Shown: positions 52,560 to 62,705, numbered from the stretch's first letter. The stretch: 64,000 nt of DNA from Sedimenticola selenatireducens DSM 17993 (GCF_000428045.1 NZ_ATZE01000010.1:274-64273); one strand, 5' to 3'. Numbers and translations: made by a program. The notes: a model not told the origin generated them from the letters alone.

Positions 52560-53738
52560 TCACTCCTCCAGCAGCCAGTTCAAGACTGTCTCGGTATCCG
52601 CACCAAGCAGTGGCGGCGCCCCCTGGTACTCCACCGGGGTGCGCGAAAACTTTACCGGATTGGCTACCTGGGGCACGTGGCCGGCGACAGGATGGGGCAG
52701 ATCCAGCCGCATACCCCGGGACAGCACCTGCGGATCACGGAACACCTGGTCAATGCTGTTGATCGGTCCGCAGGGCACCTGCTCCGCCGCCAGTAGTGCG
52801 CGCCATTCGGTGGTGGTTTTCTGCCTGAACAGCGGTTCCAGCAGCAAGATCAGCTGTTCACGATATTTCACCCGCTGCCGATTGGTGACGAAGCGCGGGT
52901 CCTGCGCCAGCTCCGGTTGACCCAACACCTTGCAGCAGGCGGCAAACTGCCGGTCATTACCGACCGCCAACATCAGGAAACCGTCGCCAGTCGGCAGTGC
53001 CTGGTAAGGCACGATATTGGGGTGTGCCGTACCCTGTCGGACCGGCGCCTCACCGCCGATCAGGTAATTCATGCCCTGGTTGGCCAGCCAGGCCACCTGG
53101 GTATCCAACAGGCCCAGATCGATCTGCTGCCCCTCCCCGCTCTTCTCGCGGTGATGCAGGGCCGCCAGTATGGCGCTGACCGCATACATCCCGGCCATCA
53201 GATCCGCCACCGCCACCCCGACTTTCTGCGGGCCGGCCCCGGGCAGGCCGTCACGTTCACCGGTGATGCTCATGAGGCCGCCCCGTGCCTGCACCATGGC
53301 GTCATAACCGGCCAACCCGGCATCCGGGCCGGTCTGGCCAAACCCGGTGATCGAGCAGTAGATCAAGCCGGGATGCTCTGCGGAGAGGGTGGCATAGTCC
53401 AGACCGTACTTTTCCAGCCCACCCACTTTGAAATTTTCCACCAGAATGTCGGCCCGGGCGACCAGCTTCCGGATAATGGCCTGGCCTGACTCTGTGGTGA
53501 TGTCCACCGCAATGGATTGTTTTCCCCGGTTGGTGGAGAGGTAGTAAGCGGATTCGGCCGTATCGATCCCCTGTGGGTCCTTGAGAAACGGGGGACCCCA
53601 GTGACGCGTGTCATCCCCCACTTCGGGCCGCTCGATTTTCCAGATGGTGGCCCCGTAATCGGCCAGCAGTTGCGTTGCCCAGGGCCCGGCCAGAATACGG
53701 CTCAGGTCCAGTACCCTTATCCCCTTCAGTGGTCCCAT
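52560..53738 (-). CDS. CaiB/BaiF family III CoA-transferase
   Basis: A 392-residue family III CoA-transferase. MGPLKGIRVLDLSRILAGPW at the N terminus, NRGKQSIAVDITTESGQ, GFGQTGPDAGLAGYDAMVQA with the catalytic Asp, and GLMSITGERDGLP are typical. These enzymes move CoA between organic acids (formyl, succinyl, carnitine and others); the substrate cannot be told and no ligase or hydratase partner is adjacent. It ends 4 bases after the PilZ-like gene on the opposite strand. Confidence 0.93.
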   Translation of the reverse strand: MGPLKGIRVLDLSRILAGPWATQLLADYGATIWKIERPEVGDDTRHWGPPFLKDPQGIDTAESAYYLSTNRGKQSIAVDITTESGQAIIRKLVARADILVENFKVGGLEKYGLDYATLSAEHPGLIYCSITGFGQTGPDAGLAGYDAMVQARGGLMSITGERDGLPGAGPQKVGVAVADLMAGMYAVSAILAALHHREKSGEGQQIDLGLLDTQVAWLANQGMNYLIGGEAPVRQGTAHPNIVPYQALPTGDGFLMLAVGNDRQFAACCKVLGQPELAQDPRFVTNRQRVKYREQLILLLEPLFRQKTTTEWRALLAAEQVPCGPINSIDQVFRDPQVLSRGMRLDLPHPVAGHVPQVANPVKFSRTPVEYQGAPPLLGADTETVLNWLLEE

Positions 53739-54128
53739 GGCGTGTCTGACTCCGAAAACAGGTTAACGAGGAGCTTATTGTGCCATCCCGCCGCCAATCT
53801 CGCCCCGACATCGCAAGTTGTTTCAATCACTCTCGTGGGGCGGGGTTCATCCAGGCTAAGGTGCTGCAGCTGATCCGAAATCATGGGGCGAGGCGAATTT
53901 CGCGACTGAAACCACTCCTGGCGCTACGCTTGGCCGCCGCAGAGGGCTTTGAACTGCAGGAGGCCCGCCCCGGGCCGAATTCGCGGCGGGGCGCCGCTCC
54001 TACAGGGCGAATCGCCAAGCCAAGCCAAAACAGGACCAACAACTAATTGGGGCAGAGCATAAAAAAGCATCGCAGACTTACTAACGGTACCCGACCATAG
54101 CCGAGCCGGGCAGGCATATGGAGTCGAG
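53739..54128. other. Gene-free stretch with repeat E
   Basis: Holds an E-family repeat (53957-54005). An 88-codon + strand frame across the region has no family character. The promoter of the CoA-transferase gene should be near 53740-53800. Confidence 0.55.
53957..54005. repeat. Repeat family E, copy 2
   Basis: AGGAGGCCCGCCCCGGGCCG continuing GAATTCGCGGCGGGGCGCC, matching the reverse complement of 18097-18140 at most positions. REP-like, GC-rich, palindromic in part. Confidence 0.65.
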
Positions 54129-54596
54129 TCAATAGATGGCACTCTCCAGCCGCCGGAAAAATTCACCCCGTTCGAAGGGTTTGGCCATGAACCCCGTGGC
54201 GCCGATTTTCCGCACCCAGGTCTGAATCGTGGCCTGCCGGTTGCCGCTGATGATGATCACCGGGATACCCTGGGTATCCACATCGGTCTGCAGTTTTCGT
54301 GTCGCCTGGAACCCATCCATACCCGGCATCATCACATCCATGAAGATCAGATTCGGTTTATGGTTGCGCGCCAGTTCGATTCCCCGCGCACCATCTTCCG
54401 CCTCCAGTGTCTGATAGCCGGACTGGTGTAACATGCTGCTCATTATCCGGCGTACCGTTTTGGAGTCATCCACGATCAGCACCGTGGTACCTTCCGCCGG
54501 CATCACTCGGCGATTGGTCCGACGATCTTTGTTAATGGCGGGACGATTGCGCTGGAATAGTCTGTAAAAACTTGAGAATCCCATCTCTATCTGCAC
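54129..54596 (-). CDS. Single-domain response regulator (CheY-like receiver)
   Basis: A 155-residue receiver protein. Acidic pair in VLIVDDSKTVRRIM (Asp43/44), phosphoacceptor Asp87 in LIFMDVMMPGMDG, and Lys139 in FMAKPFERGEF. The first 35 residues are a basic, low-complexity leader; an ATG four codons in is an alternative start. There is no output domain. It resembles the PilG/PilH type receivers of twitching motility, but no pil genes are adjacent. A partner kinase is not in the window. Confidence 0.9.
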   Translation of the reverse strand: MQIEMGFSSFYRLFQRNRPAINKDRRTNRRVMPAEGTTVLIVDDSKTVRRIMSSMLHQSGYQTLEAEDGARGIELARNHKPNLIFMDVMMPGMDGFQATRKLQTDVDTQGIPVIIISGNRQATIQTWVRKIGATGFMAKPFERGEFFRRLESAIY

Positions 54597-54693
54597 TCTG
54601 AAATACGCGGTTGAAAATTACGCTAATGTTAACCGAAACAGCCCGGATGACTATAGGCACAATCTGAAAATCAGGCTGTCTGCGAAACATTGG

Positions 54694-55629
54694 CTAAAAG
54701 ACCAACTCTCCACGCGCCCGGCGCTCCAGGGGCAGCAGTGCATCGGTAATCAGTTGATGCGTCGGCGTGGCTACCCCATAACGTCTTCCCAGGCGCACAA
54801 CAGCGCCATTCCAGGCATCGATTTCCGACGGCCTGCCGGCTGTGATATCCCGCTGCAGGGAACTGGTACCACTCGGCTCCAGCGCCTGGGTAAATTCCCA
54901 GGTCCGGGAGATGATATCTTGCGGAAAGACAATTCCTACCGCTGCAGCCACGGCCACTGTTTCATGCAGGCAGGCATCGATAATGGCGCGCGTGCCCGGC
55001 TCTTCACGCAGAATACCGATCGGGGCCCGGCTGATCGCACCCAGGCCACCCCAACCGGTGATAAACAGGAATTTTCTCCAGATCTCAAGAAGAATAGAAT
55101 CAGGCAGCTCTATGGTGATTCCGGCGTCGGTGAGCATGGTGGCCAGCGCGTCCAGGCGCCGACTGGGCGCCCCGTCAAGCTCACCCAGCATTAACGTCGG
55201 CTCATGGCCGATATGCCGGATCAACCCGGGGCGCTCGATAAAACTGAAAATTTTCGCCACCCCACCCAGCACCCGTTCTTTGCCGAGTATCTCACCGAGC
55301 AGATCAGGTGCCTCTACGCCGTTGAGCAGGGAGACGACACAGGTTTCCGGGCCGATCAGGGGCTTCATCGCCCGGGCCACCTCCGGTACCTGCCAGTTCT
55401 TGACACAAACCAGGACCGCATCAACTGGTCCGATCTCCGTCGGGTCGTCAGTTACGAACGGTGAGGTGATGGTGAAATCACCCTTGATACTTTCGACCGC
55501 CAGCCCCTGCTGTCGCATTGCCTGTAGATGCGCACCCCGGGCAATAAACGCCACCTCGTGACCGGCTCTGGCCACCCGGCCGCCAAAATAGCCACCCACA
55601 CCACCACTGCCATACACCGCTATTTTCAT
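54694..55629 (-). CDS. panE: 2-dehydropantoate 2-reductase family protein
   Basis: A 311-residue ApbA/PanE protein with the NADPH-binding MKIAVYGSGGVGGYFGGRVA and the conserved CVVSLLNGVEAPDLLGEIL. PanE reduces ketopantoate in coenzyme A synthesis. Several paralogues of uncertain substrate share this fold, so the symbol is a family assignment. Confidence 0.85.
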   Translation of the reverse strand: MKIAVYGSGGVGGYFGGRVARAGHEVAFIARGAHLQAMRQQGLAVESIKGDFTITSPFVTDDPTEIGPVDAVLVCVKNWQVPEVARAMKPLIGPETCVVSLLNGVEAPDLLGEILGKERVLGGVAKIFSFIERPGLIRHIGHEPTLMLGELDGAPSRRLDALATMLTDAGITIELPDSILLEIWRKFLFITGWGGLGAISRAPIGILREEPGTRAIIDACLHETVAVAAAVGIVFPQDIISRTWEFTQALEPSGTSSLQRDITAGRPSEIDAWNGAVVRLGRRYGVATPTHQLITDALLPLERRARGELVF

Positions 55630-55780
55630 CAGGATACCCTCGATCTCACATCAGTCCGAACCCTTGCGACACGGTAAGCATAGCGCATTGGACCGGACCC
55701 AAAAAACCAAGGCGGAAAAGGTCATCGACGGGAGGTGGGGCAACTGGGGAAACGCTCTATACGCTCCCGGTTTTCATCGG

Positions 55781-55811
55781 CGCCGCTCCTCACAGCGCGG
55801 AAGGAGCGGCG
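55781..55811. repeat. GC-rich hairpin
   Basis: CGCCGCTCCT and AGGAGCGGCG form a perfect 10-bp stem with an 11-base loop, between the PanE-like gene and the PilJ-domain gene. There is no T-run, so it is not a clear terminator. It resembles part of the E-type repeats. Confidence 0.5.
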
Positions 55812-55826
55812 ATGGATATCTGGAGA

Positions 55827-56627
55827 TTAGTTGGATTTGGACGCCCAATGGGCCTTGACGTACATGAGCGTAATGGCGTTCATCCGCTTCATGATGTCAT
55901 CGGTGGTCACAAAAATGGTCACCGGATAACCCACCTCACTGTTGTCAGTAAAATAGTGCCGGATGGTCTTCCACAGATTCTCCACTCCTTTCAGCTCCCG
56001 GTTGATCTTTTCCGAATTCAGGCTGTTACTCTCGAGGTTTGCATGAGCACTTTCGAACTCCTCTACCGCACGCGTCATCTGCGCCATCGTGGCGTCACTC
56101 TGAAACCCGGCCTGATGAGCCGCATAAAATTTGGAAATTCGCTGTGAAAGCATCCGCTGACGCCCGGCGATATTGACCGCGGAAACGGTCTTTTCGGCCT
56201 GTTTGCCCTCAAGCTCCATGACAACCGCCTGATTCAGTCCCAGTAGCGTCTCACTCAATTCGAGCATGGTTGCTCCACCGAACTTGACATAGGGCGCCTG
56301 GGAGATCTTGACCATCTTCTCCAGCAACGGGTCAATCTCATCCAGCAATTCCCGCACCCTGGCATCGGTAACCGATTTTTTCAGGACATCGTGATTGTTC
56401 ACCATCAGGGCAACGCTGCCCTTCATCTGTCGTGTTGCCTTGCCGGCGCGGATCTGTCCGCCCAGAAAGAGATAATCCTTGGCAATACGTTGCGAGAGCA
56501 TCCGCTGCATCCCTGCGGTATTCACCAGTGCCGCCATGTCGGCCGCAACGGCACCGGAGGCACTCATCGGCAGCCAGAGCAGCGCTGCAAACCAGAGTAT
56601 TATCAGCGCCTTATATTTTACTTTCAT
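55827..56627 (-). CDS. Periplasmic protein with two PilJ-type sensor domains
   Basis: A 266-residue exported protein: signal peptide to about residue 29, then two tandem PilJ_N/type IV pili chemoreceptor-sensor domains, each with the motif (N)xAGxQRMLSQRI(A/S)K at residues 38-50 and 154-166. The motif resembles the nitrate-binding P-box of NarX/NarQ (AGxxRMxSxR). There is no methyl-accepting or kinase domain and no C-terminal membrane anchor, so it must act through a partner. Close to a Crp/Fnr regulator and HD-GYP gene. A role in nitrate/nitrite sensing is inferred. Confidence 0.88.
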   Translation of the reverse strand: MKVKYKALIILWFAALLWLPMSASGAVAADMAALVNTAGMQRMLSQRIAKDYLFLGGQIRAGKATRQMKGSVALMVNNHDVLKKSVTDARVRELLDEIDPLLEKMVKISQAPYVKFGGATMLELSETLLGLNQAVVMELEGKQAEKTVSAVNIAGRQRMLSQRISKFYAAHQAGFQSDATMAQMTRAVEEFESAHANLESNSLNSEKINRELKGVENLWKTIRHYFTDNSEVGYPVTIFVTTDDIMKRMNAITLMYVKAHWASKSN

Positions 56628-56799
56628 GCTTATCCCCATCCCCTTATTCTGAAATCAAGCTCACAGCCCGGTTATAACAAAAATTTTGCCAGCACAAAAG
56701 AAAATTAATCCTGGCAGCCCTGGATCTCGAACCGGAATTGTCTGGGAGACTCGCTACTGAGCGGGGTGTTGATCTGCTGTTGACTGGATATCTTGGTGA

Positions 56800-57642
56800 C
56801 TAATTCGACACGAACTTGACTATCTCTTCGGTAATCCGCGCCGCGCCCGCACCATACAGCATGGTGATGTGGTTGCCCGGTACCTCGCTATAGCTGCCCT
56901 GGGGCAGGGCGGCAACAGTTGCTTCTGCCTGCTCACGGGGTAGTAACGGAGGCGCGCCGGGCAAGCCATAGCCTCCCGTGGCATTGAGCAACAGGGTCGG
57001 CTGACCGATGAGTGGCAGCTTCTCCCGCCACGCCTCGGCCAATACATGCTCCACCGCCTCGGTAATGGCCGCGGGAGATGAGCGGGACACCACCTGGCCA
57101 CTCGGCAGCGTCTCTATATCTGCGCGAAAATAGCTCTCGATAGCCGGGTCCCACCACTGATGGAAGAAGGGCATCACTTTAACCGCGGCCAGGTAGGTTT
57201 CCCATGACGGTACCGGCTTGCCCAGTCGATCAATGGCAGGCTGTATCAGGCGCCGGGTATCCGGATGCATCTCCGCCGCGGCATCGATTACCACAAGCTT
57301 CTCCACCCGTTCCGGGTTGTTTGCCGCCAGATAGAGGCCCAGCAGGCCACCGTAGGAGTGGCCGCCGAGTATCACGCTATCCAGCTCCAGCCGGTCCAGC
57401 AGGCCAATCACATCAGCCGCATGATCCGCCAGGGAATAGCCGGATTCGGGTTTGTCGCTCAAACCCCGTCCGCGCAGATCCAGCGCCAACAGCCGCACGG
57501 CGGGTACCAGTCCGGCACTCACCAGGCCATCAAACGAGTGAGCATTGGCGGTCAGCCCCGGCATCAGCAGCAGAGTCGGACCAGCCGACGCATGATCCAG
57601 ATAGTGCAGCCTGATACCGTTTGCCTGTAAAAACCGATCCAC
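56800..57642 (-). CDS. Alpha/beta hydrolase
   Basis: A 280-residue alpha/beta hydrolase with LLLMPGLTANAHSFDGLVSA, LDLRGRGLSDKPESGYSLAD, nucleophile elbow GGHSYGGLLG and a late His in VPGNHITMLYG. No signal peptide. Substrate unknown. The preceding Crp/Fnr regulator gene lies 225 bases upstream on the same strand. Confidence 0.9.
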   Translation of the reverse strand: MDRFLQANGIRLHYLDHASAGPTLLLMPGLTANAHSFDGLVSAGLVPAVRLLALDLRGRGLSDKPESGYSLADHAADVIGLLDRLELDSVILGGHSYGGLLGLYLAANNPERVEKLVVIDAAAEMHPDTRRLIQPAIDRLGKPVPSWETYLAAVKVMPFFHQWWDPAIESYFRADIETLPSGQVVSRSSPAAITEAVEHVLAEAWREKLPLIGQPTLLLNATGGYGLPGAPPLLPREQAEATVAALPQGSYSEVPGNHITMLYGAGAARITEEIVKFVSN

Positions 57643-57867
57643 TCAACACCCCTGAGTTACTGAATAACAATCACGATGGAGAGGGTTGCCTCCATCATGG
57701 ACAAGACACCACAAAGTCAGAGCCTGGGTCCGCTACATGCCAAGAGGCGGCGTCGCCCCGGCCAGTGCAATACCGGGTAGACGGACGCGGCAGGGTTATG
57801 CATTTCCTCCGGCTTAACGTCGAACACCCGCCTTCCTCGAATGCACCGGACCAGCCGGGTAACCTGC

Positions 57868-58581
57868 TTACTCCTTCGGGGTGATTCTGTCCGATGCATC
57901 CAGCTTGTTACTGAACCCGCAGAATCTCCGCAACTTGACGATGGACTCAATCCGTACCTGCTTGTGATCGATCGTCACACCCTGTTCCCGAAGCGCGGTA
58001 AAGGTACGGGACAAGCCCTCCTGGGACATCCCCAGAAGCGCCGCCAGCATCTTTTTAGTGTGGGGAAGGATGATGCAGTTTTCCCCCCGACCCTGGTCAT
58101 AGGCCAGATCCAATAGAAATGCCGCCACCCGCTGCGCGGTGGTGCGCAACCGCTGATTCTTCACCTGACGCACCATGCTGCGGTACTGGGTTGAAAGGGT
58201 CGCCATCATGTTGAGGCCGAAGTCACCACCATGCCGGATCAACCCTACCAATTCAGCACCCGGTATCTTGAGTACACGGGAACTTTTCACTACCTCGGCG
58301 GACATCAGAAAACGCTTGCCGGTGATCACTGCTGCCAGGATGAAGGAATCCCCCGGATAGAGAATCTCTATCACGGTCTGCTGCCCCTCCGGTCCCTTTG
58401 CCGTCATCTGCGCCAGCCCGCTTACCAGCACATAAAGGTACTCCGCCTTATCACCTTCACGGAAAAGGATATTGCCTTTCTCACAGACCAGCTCTTGGGT
58501 GTGTTGTGCCACCCGCGCCAGATCCTCGCTACTCATGTCGGAAAAGAGAGGTATCTGCTCCAGTAATTTTGCTGCATTCAT
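57868..58581 (-). CDS. Crp/Fnr-family regulator, Dnr-like
   Basis: A 237-residue regulator with an N-terminal cyclic-nucleotide-binding fold (FREGDKAEYLYVLVSGLAQM) and a C-terminal winged helix-turn-helix (about 176-200, MLAALLGMSQEGLSRTFTAL). It lacks the N-terminal Cys cluster of Fnr and the cAMP-binding residues of Crp. The overall layout is that of Dnr/Nnr proteins, which respond to NO via haem, though this assignment is inference. Proximity of the PilJ-domain and HD-GYP genes fits a redox or nitrogen-oxide theme. Confidence 0.88.
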   Translation of the reverse strand: MNAAKLLEQIPLFSDMSSEDLARVAQHTQELVCEKGNILFREGDKAEYLYVLVSGLAQMTAKGPEGQQTVIEILYPGDSFILAAVITGKRFLMSAEVVKSSRVLKIPGAELVGLIRHGGDFGLNMMATLSTQYRSMVRQVKNQRLRTTAQRVAAFLLDLAYDQGRGENCIILPHTKKMLAALLGMSQEGLSRTFTALREQGVTIDHKQVRIESIVKLRRFCGFSNKLDASDRITPKE

Positions 58582-58781
58582 AATTGGTAGGTTTATCTAG
58601 AGTTGGCATAACCGGCATCCAAGCACCCGACTGCGTCCTGCGGACTATAGAGGTTAACACATAAGCATGAAAAACAGTCTGAATTACAGCGCCAGCGACC
58701 GCTGGCGTTAAACGCGGAGGGCTTCTTAAGGGGAATAATGACACCTGATGGTCATGCGGCTAACGACAAAGCCTGGGGAAT

Positions 58782-59417
58782 TCAGTCAATACCTCCACCT
58801 CGCCAGGTCTCGACCAGCTGCTGCAGTTTATTCACCAGATAGGGATCCAGCTTGGTTCCGGCCTCTCCCGACATGATATCCAACGTCTCTGCGACCGGAC
58901 GCGCTTCATGATAAGGCCGGGTTTTGGTCATCGCATCATAGCTGTCAGCCACCGAAATAATGCGGGAGAGAATCGGTATTGTCTCGCCCTGCAGGCCATC
59001 CGGATAGCCCCCGCCATTGAAGTGTTCATGGTGATGCCGCACTACCCGGGCAATCAGATCGCCGGCCTTCAGCCCCAGCTCCCTGACGATTCCCTCCCCC
59101 TTGGTGGCATGGTCTTTCATCACCTCCATGTCTTCCACGGTGAAGCGTTCCGGTTTTAGCAGAATATGATCGGGAATACCGATTTTGCCGATATCGTGAA
59201 AAAAGGCGCCCAGCTCAAGCACCTCAAGATCGGCCCGATCCAGGCCACAAGCAAGGCCAATCAGCCGGGAGAAGCCGGCCACGCGTCGGGAGTGGCACTG
59301 GGTGTAGTGATCCCGCTCATTCAGCGCCGCCCCCAATGCCCGGGAGCCGGGATCAAGTTCGAAGTGATGGAGAAACTCATTCATGCCTTGCATTACCACC
59401 CAACGGTGCAGATTCAT
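58782..59417 (-). CDS. HD-GYP domain protein
   Basis: A 211-residue protein that is nearly all HD-GYP domain, with HD at residues 74-75 (FFHDIGKIGIPD), HHHEHFNGGGYPDGL at 128-142 (GYP motif) and SRIISVADSYDAM. HD-GYP proteins degrade cyclic di-GMP to GMP. No receiver domain or membrane segment, so regulation may come through the single-domain receiver at 54129 or through transcription. The ATG at 59417 is followed by two more (residues 9 and 12), all plausible. Confidence 0.92.
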   Translation of the reverse strand: MNLHRWVVMQGMNEFLHHFELDPGSRALGAALNERDHYTQCHSRRVAGFSRLIGLACGLDRADLEVLELGAFFHDIGKIGIPDHILLKPERFTVEDMEVMKDHATKGEGIVRELGLKAGDLIARVVRHHHEHFNGGGYPDGLQGETIPILSRIISVADSYDAMTKTRPYHEARPVAETLDIMSGEAGTKLDPYLVNKLQQLVETWRGGGID

Positions 59418-59859
59418 CCTGGATAATATCCGTCAACCTCAATACCGCACGACCACTGGCGATATTGCCACACTTACCCGCCGAAACAGTGACGGCCGTC
59501 ACACCGAGTATAGCCGATCAGTCATGAAATTCCGGCGTATAACGCCCCGTCCGCAGGCGTATATTGACCCTGTTTCTCCCCTCTAAGCCCGCCTGGGTTG
59601 TGGTGACAAACCCGGGGTAAACGACGCCCCGCTATCAAAAAAATGTGTTAATTGCCACATAAATTAAAGAAATAGGCCATATGCCCGAAAACCTAGTATG
59701 CCAGCAGGCAGTAACCCCGTCGGGCACGGGACGGCACAAAATGGAGGACCACAGGATCGAATAACACCAGCGGTCACTGACGCGGGAACTGTCACCACAA
59801 GCCTCACCAGGGATGAGAGAACCCTGGATAAAATATTATTACAAGTCAGAGACCGAACA
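59418..59859. other. Gene-free stretch upstream of the chemoreceptor gene
   Basis: Between the HD-GYP gene (-) and the chemoreceptor (+). AT-rich near 59630-59700, where a promoter is likely. A long frame extends the chemoreceptor upstream to 59698, but its sequence has no family character. I see no repeat here. Confidence 0.5.
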
Positions 59860-61653
59860 ATGAGCCTATATACTCAGATCGAAAAGAGTTTCTTCTATAC
59901 CCTCACCCGTAAAATCATCGGCAATGTGGGTTTTCTGCTTCTTTTTCAGCTCCTTACCTTCTGGCTGGCCTACAGCCATATCACAAACACACGTTCCATA
60001 CTGCAAGAAGGCACAACGGATGCCGCACTGGCCGACCAACTGACGACCCAGTTGGATAACCACCTGATGTTGATGCTCGGGGTCACCCTGCTGAGTGTCG
60101 TGGCAGCGATCGGCATCATGCTCTACATGCGGCACCTGTTTCTGCATCCCATACAGGGGATCACCGATATCCTGAGCGGTATCACCGAAAAGGACGGCGA
60201 TATCTCGGCCACACTGCCGATCACCACCCAGGATGAGATTGCTGAAATGGCACGCAGCTACAATCGATTTGCGGAAAACCTTCGCAATATCATCGACAAA
60301 ACCCGCCGCCGTACCGTCAGCGTCGCGCTGGGATCAACCCGGCTGGACAAGATCATTCACTCTGCCCACCTGCGGGTCGACCGGCAGGAGATGAACGCTA
60401 CACAAGTATTTCAATCCAGCAGCGAGGCAACCCGCGCCATTGATGAAATTGCCCGCCACACCAACGCCATCTCGGAACAGAACAGCGCCAATCTCGAGGT
60501 GGCCAACAGCTCATCAGAGCGCCTTGGTGCGGTAACGGAGCAGGTGGCGGCCGTCGGCAAACTGCTGGACGGGTTCAATGACACCGTCAACCTGTTGAGC
60601 AAGAACTCGGAAAATATCCGTACCATACTGACCATGGTGCAGGAGTTCTCGGACCAGACCAACCTGCTGGCGCTTAATGCCGCCATCGAGGCGGCACGGG
60701 CCGGCGAGAACGGCCGCGGCTTCGCCGTGGTGGCGGACGAGGTGCGCAGCCTCTCGCACAAGGTCAACAGCGCCACCGGCGAGATCAGTAAGAACATCAG
60801 CGAAATGTCCCTGTTGGTGGAAAACACCAAAAAGGGCACCCAGGAGATACAGAGTTATACAGAGAACACACAGACGGTGATCGGCGACACCGCCTCCCAG
60901 TTTCGCAAGATGGTGAGTGATTTTGATTCGGTCAATTCACAGCTGATTGAGATCAGCGCGGCTATCGAAGAGCTTTCGATCACCAATAAGGAATCTCACC
61001 GCAACGTCAGTGAGATCGCCGAACTGAGCAAAAACATCAAGGCCGACATGGATGATTCGGAGAAATATTCCGATGAACTGGAAGTGGCCACCGAACAGAC
61101 CCAAGAACTGCTCTCCCGTTTCATCATCGGCCGCGGCGGTTTTGAGAACATGATCCTGACTGCCCGGGAGTGGGCCGCCCAGGTACAGCAGATACTCAAT
61201 GAGCTGGCTTCCCGGGGCACCGATCTGTTTGATACCAATTACCAGCCCATCCCCAACACCAACCCGCAGAAATACAACCTTCCCTACGTATCCGCCTTTG
61301 AACCGCTGATCCAGCCGCTGATCGACAGCTTTATCAAGGCGCGCCCCGAGTTCATCTATGCGGTCGCCCTGGACAAGAACGGTTTCCTGCCGGCACACCA
61401 CAAACACCTGTCCAAACCCATGACCGGTGACTTCGAAACTGACAATCTCAACAGCCGGCATCTCAAAATCTACAACAACAGCCGGGCGGAAAAACGCCGG
61501 GCAGCCAATACCGAACCTTTCCTGCTGCAGACCTACACCCGGGACACCGGCGAAGTGCTCAATGACTTGTCACTGCCACTCTATATCGATGGCACGCACT
61601 GGGGCGCCCTGATCCTCGGCTTCACCCCGGACCGGCTGCTGGAGCACGACTAA
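59860..61653 (+). CDS. Methyl-accepting chemotaxis protein with C-terminal sensor-like domain
   Basis: A 597-residue chemoreceptor. Two membrane segments (21-39 and 68-90) with only a short periplasmic loop of about 28 residues, HAMP (90-145), and the signalling tip [20 protein letters not shown] at about residues 276-295. A C-terminal cytoplasmic domain (about 460-597) has the pattern [45 protein letters not shown], a Cache-like sensor region found in some receptors. The sensing domain is thus probably cytoplasmic or membrane-linked. The ATG at 59860 gives the family start; a longer frame upstream lacks support. Confidence 0.9.
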   Translation: MSLYTQIEKSFFYTLTRKIIGNVGFLLLFQLLTFWLAYSHITNTRSILQEGTTDAALADQLTTQLDNHLMLMLGVTLLSVVAAIGIMLYMRHLFLHPIQGITDILSGITEKDGDISATLPITTQDEIAEMARSYNRFAENLRNIIDKTRRRTVSVALGSTRLDKIIHSAHLRVDRQEMNATQVFQSSSEATRAIDEIARHTNAISEQNSANLEVANSSSERLGAVTEQVAAVGKLLDGFNDTVNLLSKNSENIRTILTMVQEFSDQTNLLALNAAIEAARAGENGRGFAVVADEVRSLSHKVNSATGEISKNISEMSLLVENTKKGTQEIQSYTENTQTVIGDTASQFRKMVSDFDSVNSQLIEISAAIEELSITNKESHRNVSEIAELSKNIKADMDDSEKYSDELEVATEQTQELLSRFIIGRGGFENMILTAREWAAQVQQILNELASRGTDLFDTNYQPIPNTNPQKYNLPYVSAFEPLIQPLIDSFIKARPEFIYAVALDKNGFLPAHHKHLSKPMTGDFETDNLNSRHLKIYNNSRAEKRRAANTEPFLLQTYTRDTGEVLNDLSLPLYIDGTHWGALILGFTPDRLLEHD

Positions 61654-61784
61654 CAGGAGCGGGCAAGCATGGCCGCGCGTGGATAGCCGGAGGTGTTATC
61701 CACGCTCCCCGACAAACTTCGGTATACTGCCCCGCCAGGAAGTGTGTCAGGCAGGCTGACGCCGGCGGCGACAGGTAAACACCC

Positions 61785-62705
61785 ATGCAGATTCAGTGGT
61801 ACCCGGGCCACATGCACAAGGCCAGCAAGCAGATCAAAGAAAACCTGCCGAATGTCGATGTCATTATCGAGGTGCTGGATGCACGCATCCCCTACAGCAG
61901 CACCAATCCCATGCTCGCCACCCTGCGGGGCGACAAGCCCTGCATCAAGGTCCTGAACAAGAGTGATCTGGCTGACCCTGTAATGACGGAACGGTGGCAG
62001 CACTGCCTGGAGCAGGAACAGGGGGTAAAAAGCCTGGCCATCAGCTGCCAGCAACCGGCTACCCTGAAACAGCTTCTGCAACTCTGCCGCCAACTGTTTC
62101 CGGCAAAAGCCAAAAGCGTCAAGGGCATTCACGCCATGATTGTCGGGATTCCCAATGTCGGCAAGTCGACCCTGATCAACATCCTGGCCAACCGCACCAT
62201 TGCCAAGACCGGTAACGAACCCGCCATCACCAAGGCACAGCAGCGCATCAATCTGGGTGACGGCATTGTCCTTTCCGACACCCCCGGGGTACTCTGGCCC
62301 AATATTGAAAACCGTAACAGCGGCTATCGCCTGGCCACAACCGGTGCGATCAAGGAGACGGCCATGCAGAATGACGATGTGGCCCATTTTGCCGCCGAGT
62401 ATCTCCTGTCGGCCTATCCGGACAATCTCCAGCAACGTTATTCCCTGGCGCAGATCCCCGGGACCGAGCAGGAACTGCTGGAACTGATCGGCCGAAAGCG
62501 GGGTTGCCTGCGCAGTGGCGGCAGGGTGGACATGGAGAAGGCGAGCAAACTGCTGCTGACAGAACTGCGCGCCGGCAACCTGGGACGAATCACCCTGGAA
62601 ACGCCGCAGATGATGGAGCGGGAGCAGGAAGAGACCCGGCGCATCCAGGCGGAAAAGGTCGCCAAACGTGCAGCCAGGAAAGCGCGCCGGTCGCCAAAAG
62701 GGTGA
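61785..62705 (+). CDS. YlqF/RbgA-type ribosome biogenesis GTPase
   Basis: A 306-residue circularly permuted GTPase. WYPGHMHKASKQIKENLPNV at the N terminus, the G4 motif NKSD, then G1 MIVGIPNVGKSTLINIL and G3 LSDTPG appear in permuted order, as in YlqF/RbgA which helps assemble the large ribosomal subunit. The last 30 residues are basic and charged. AGGT precedes the ATG. Single gene, followed by nhaA. Confidence 0.92.
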   Translation: MQIQWYPGHMHKASKQIKENLPNVDVIIEVLDARIPYSSTNPMLATLRGDKPCIKVLNKSDLADPVMTERWQHCLEQEQGVKSLAISCQQPATLKQLLQLCRQLFPAKAKSVKGIHAMIVGIPNVGKSTLINILANRTIAKTGNEPAITKAQQRINLGDGIVLSDTPGVLWPNIENRNSGYRLATTGAIKETAMQNDDVAHFAAEYLLSAYPDNLQQRYSLAQIPGTEQELLELIGRKRGCLRSGGRVDMEKASKLLLTELRAGNLGRITLETPQMMEREQEETRRIQAEKVAKRAARKARRSPKG

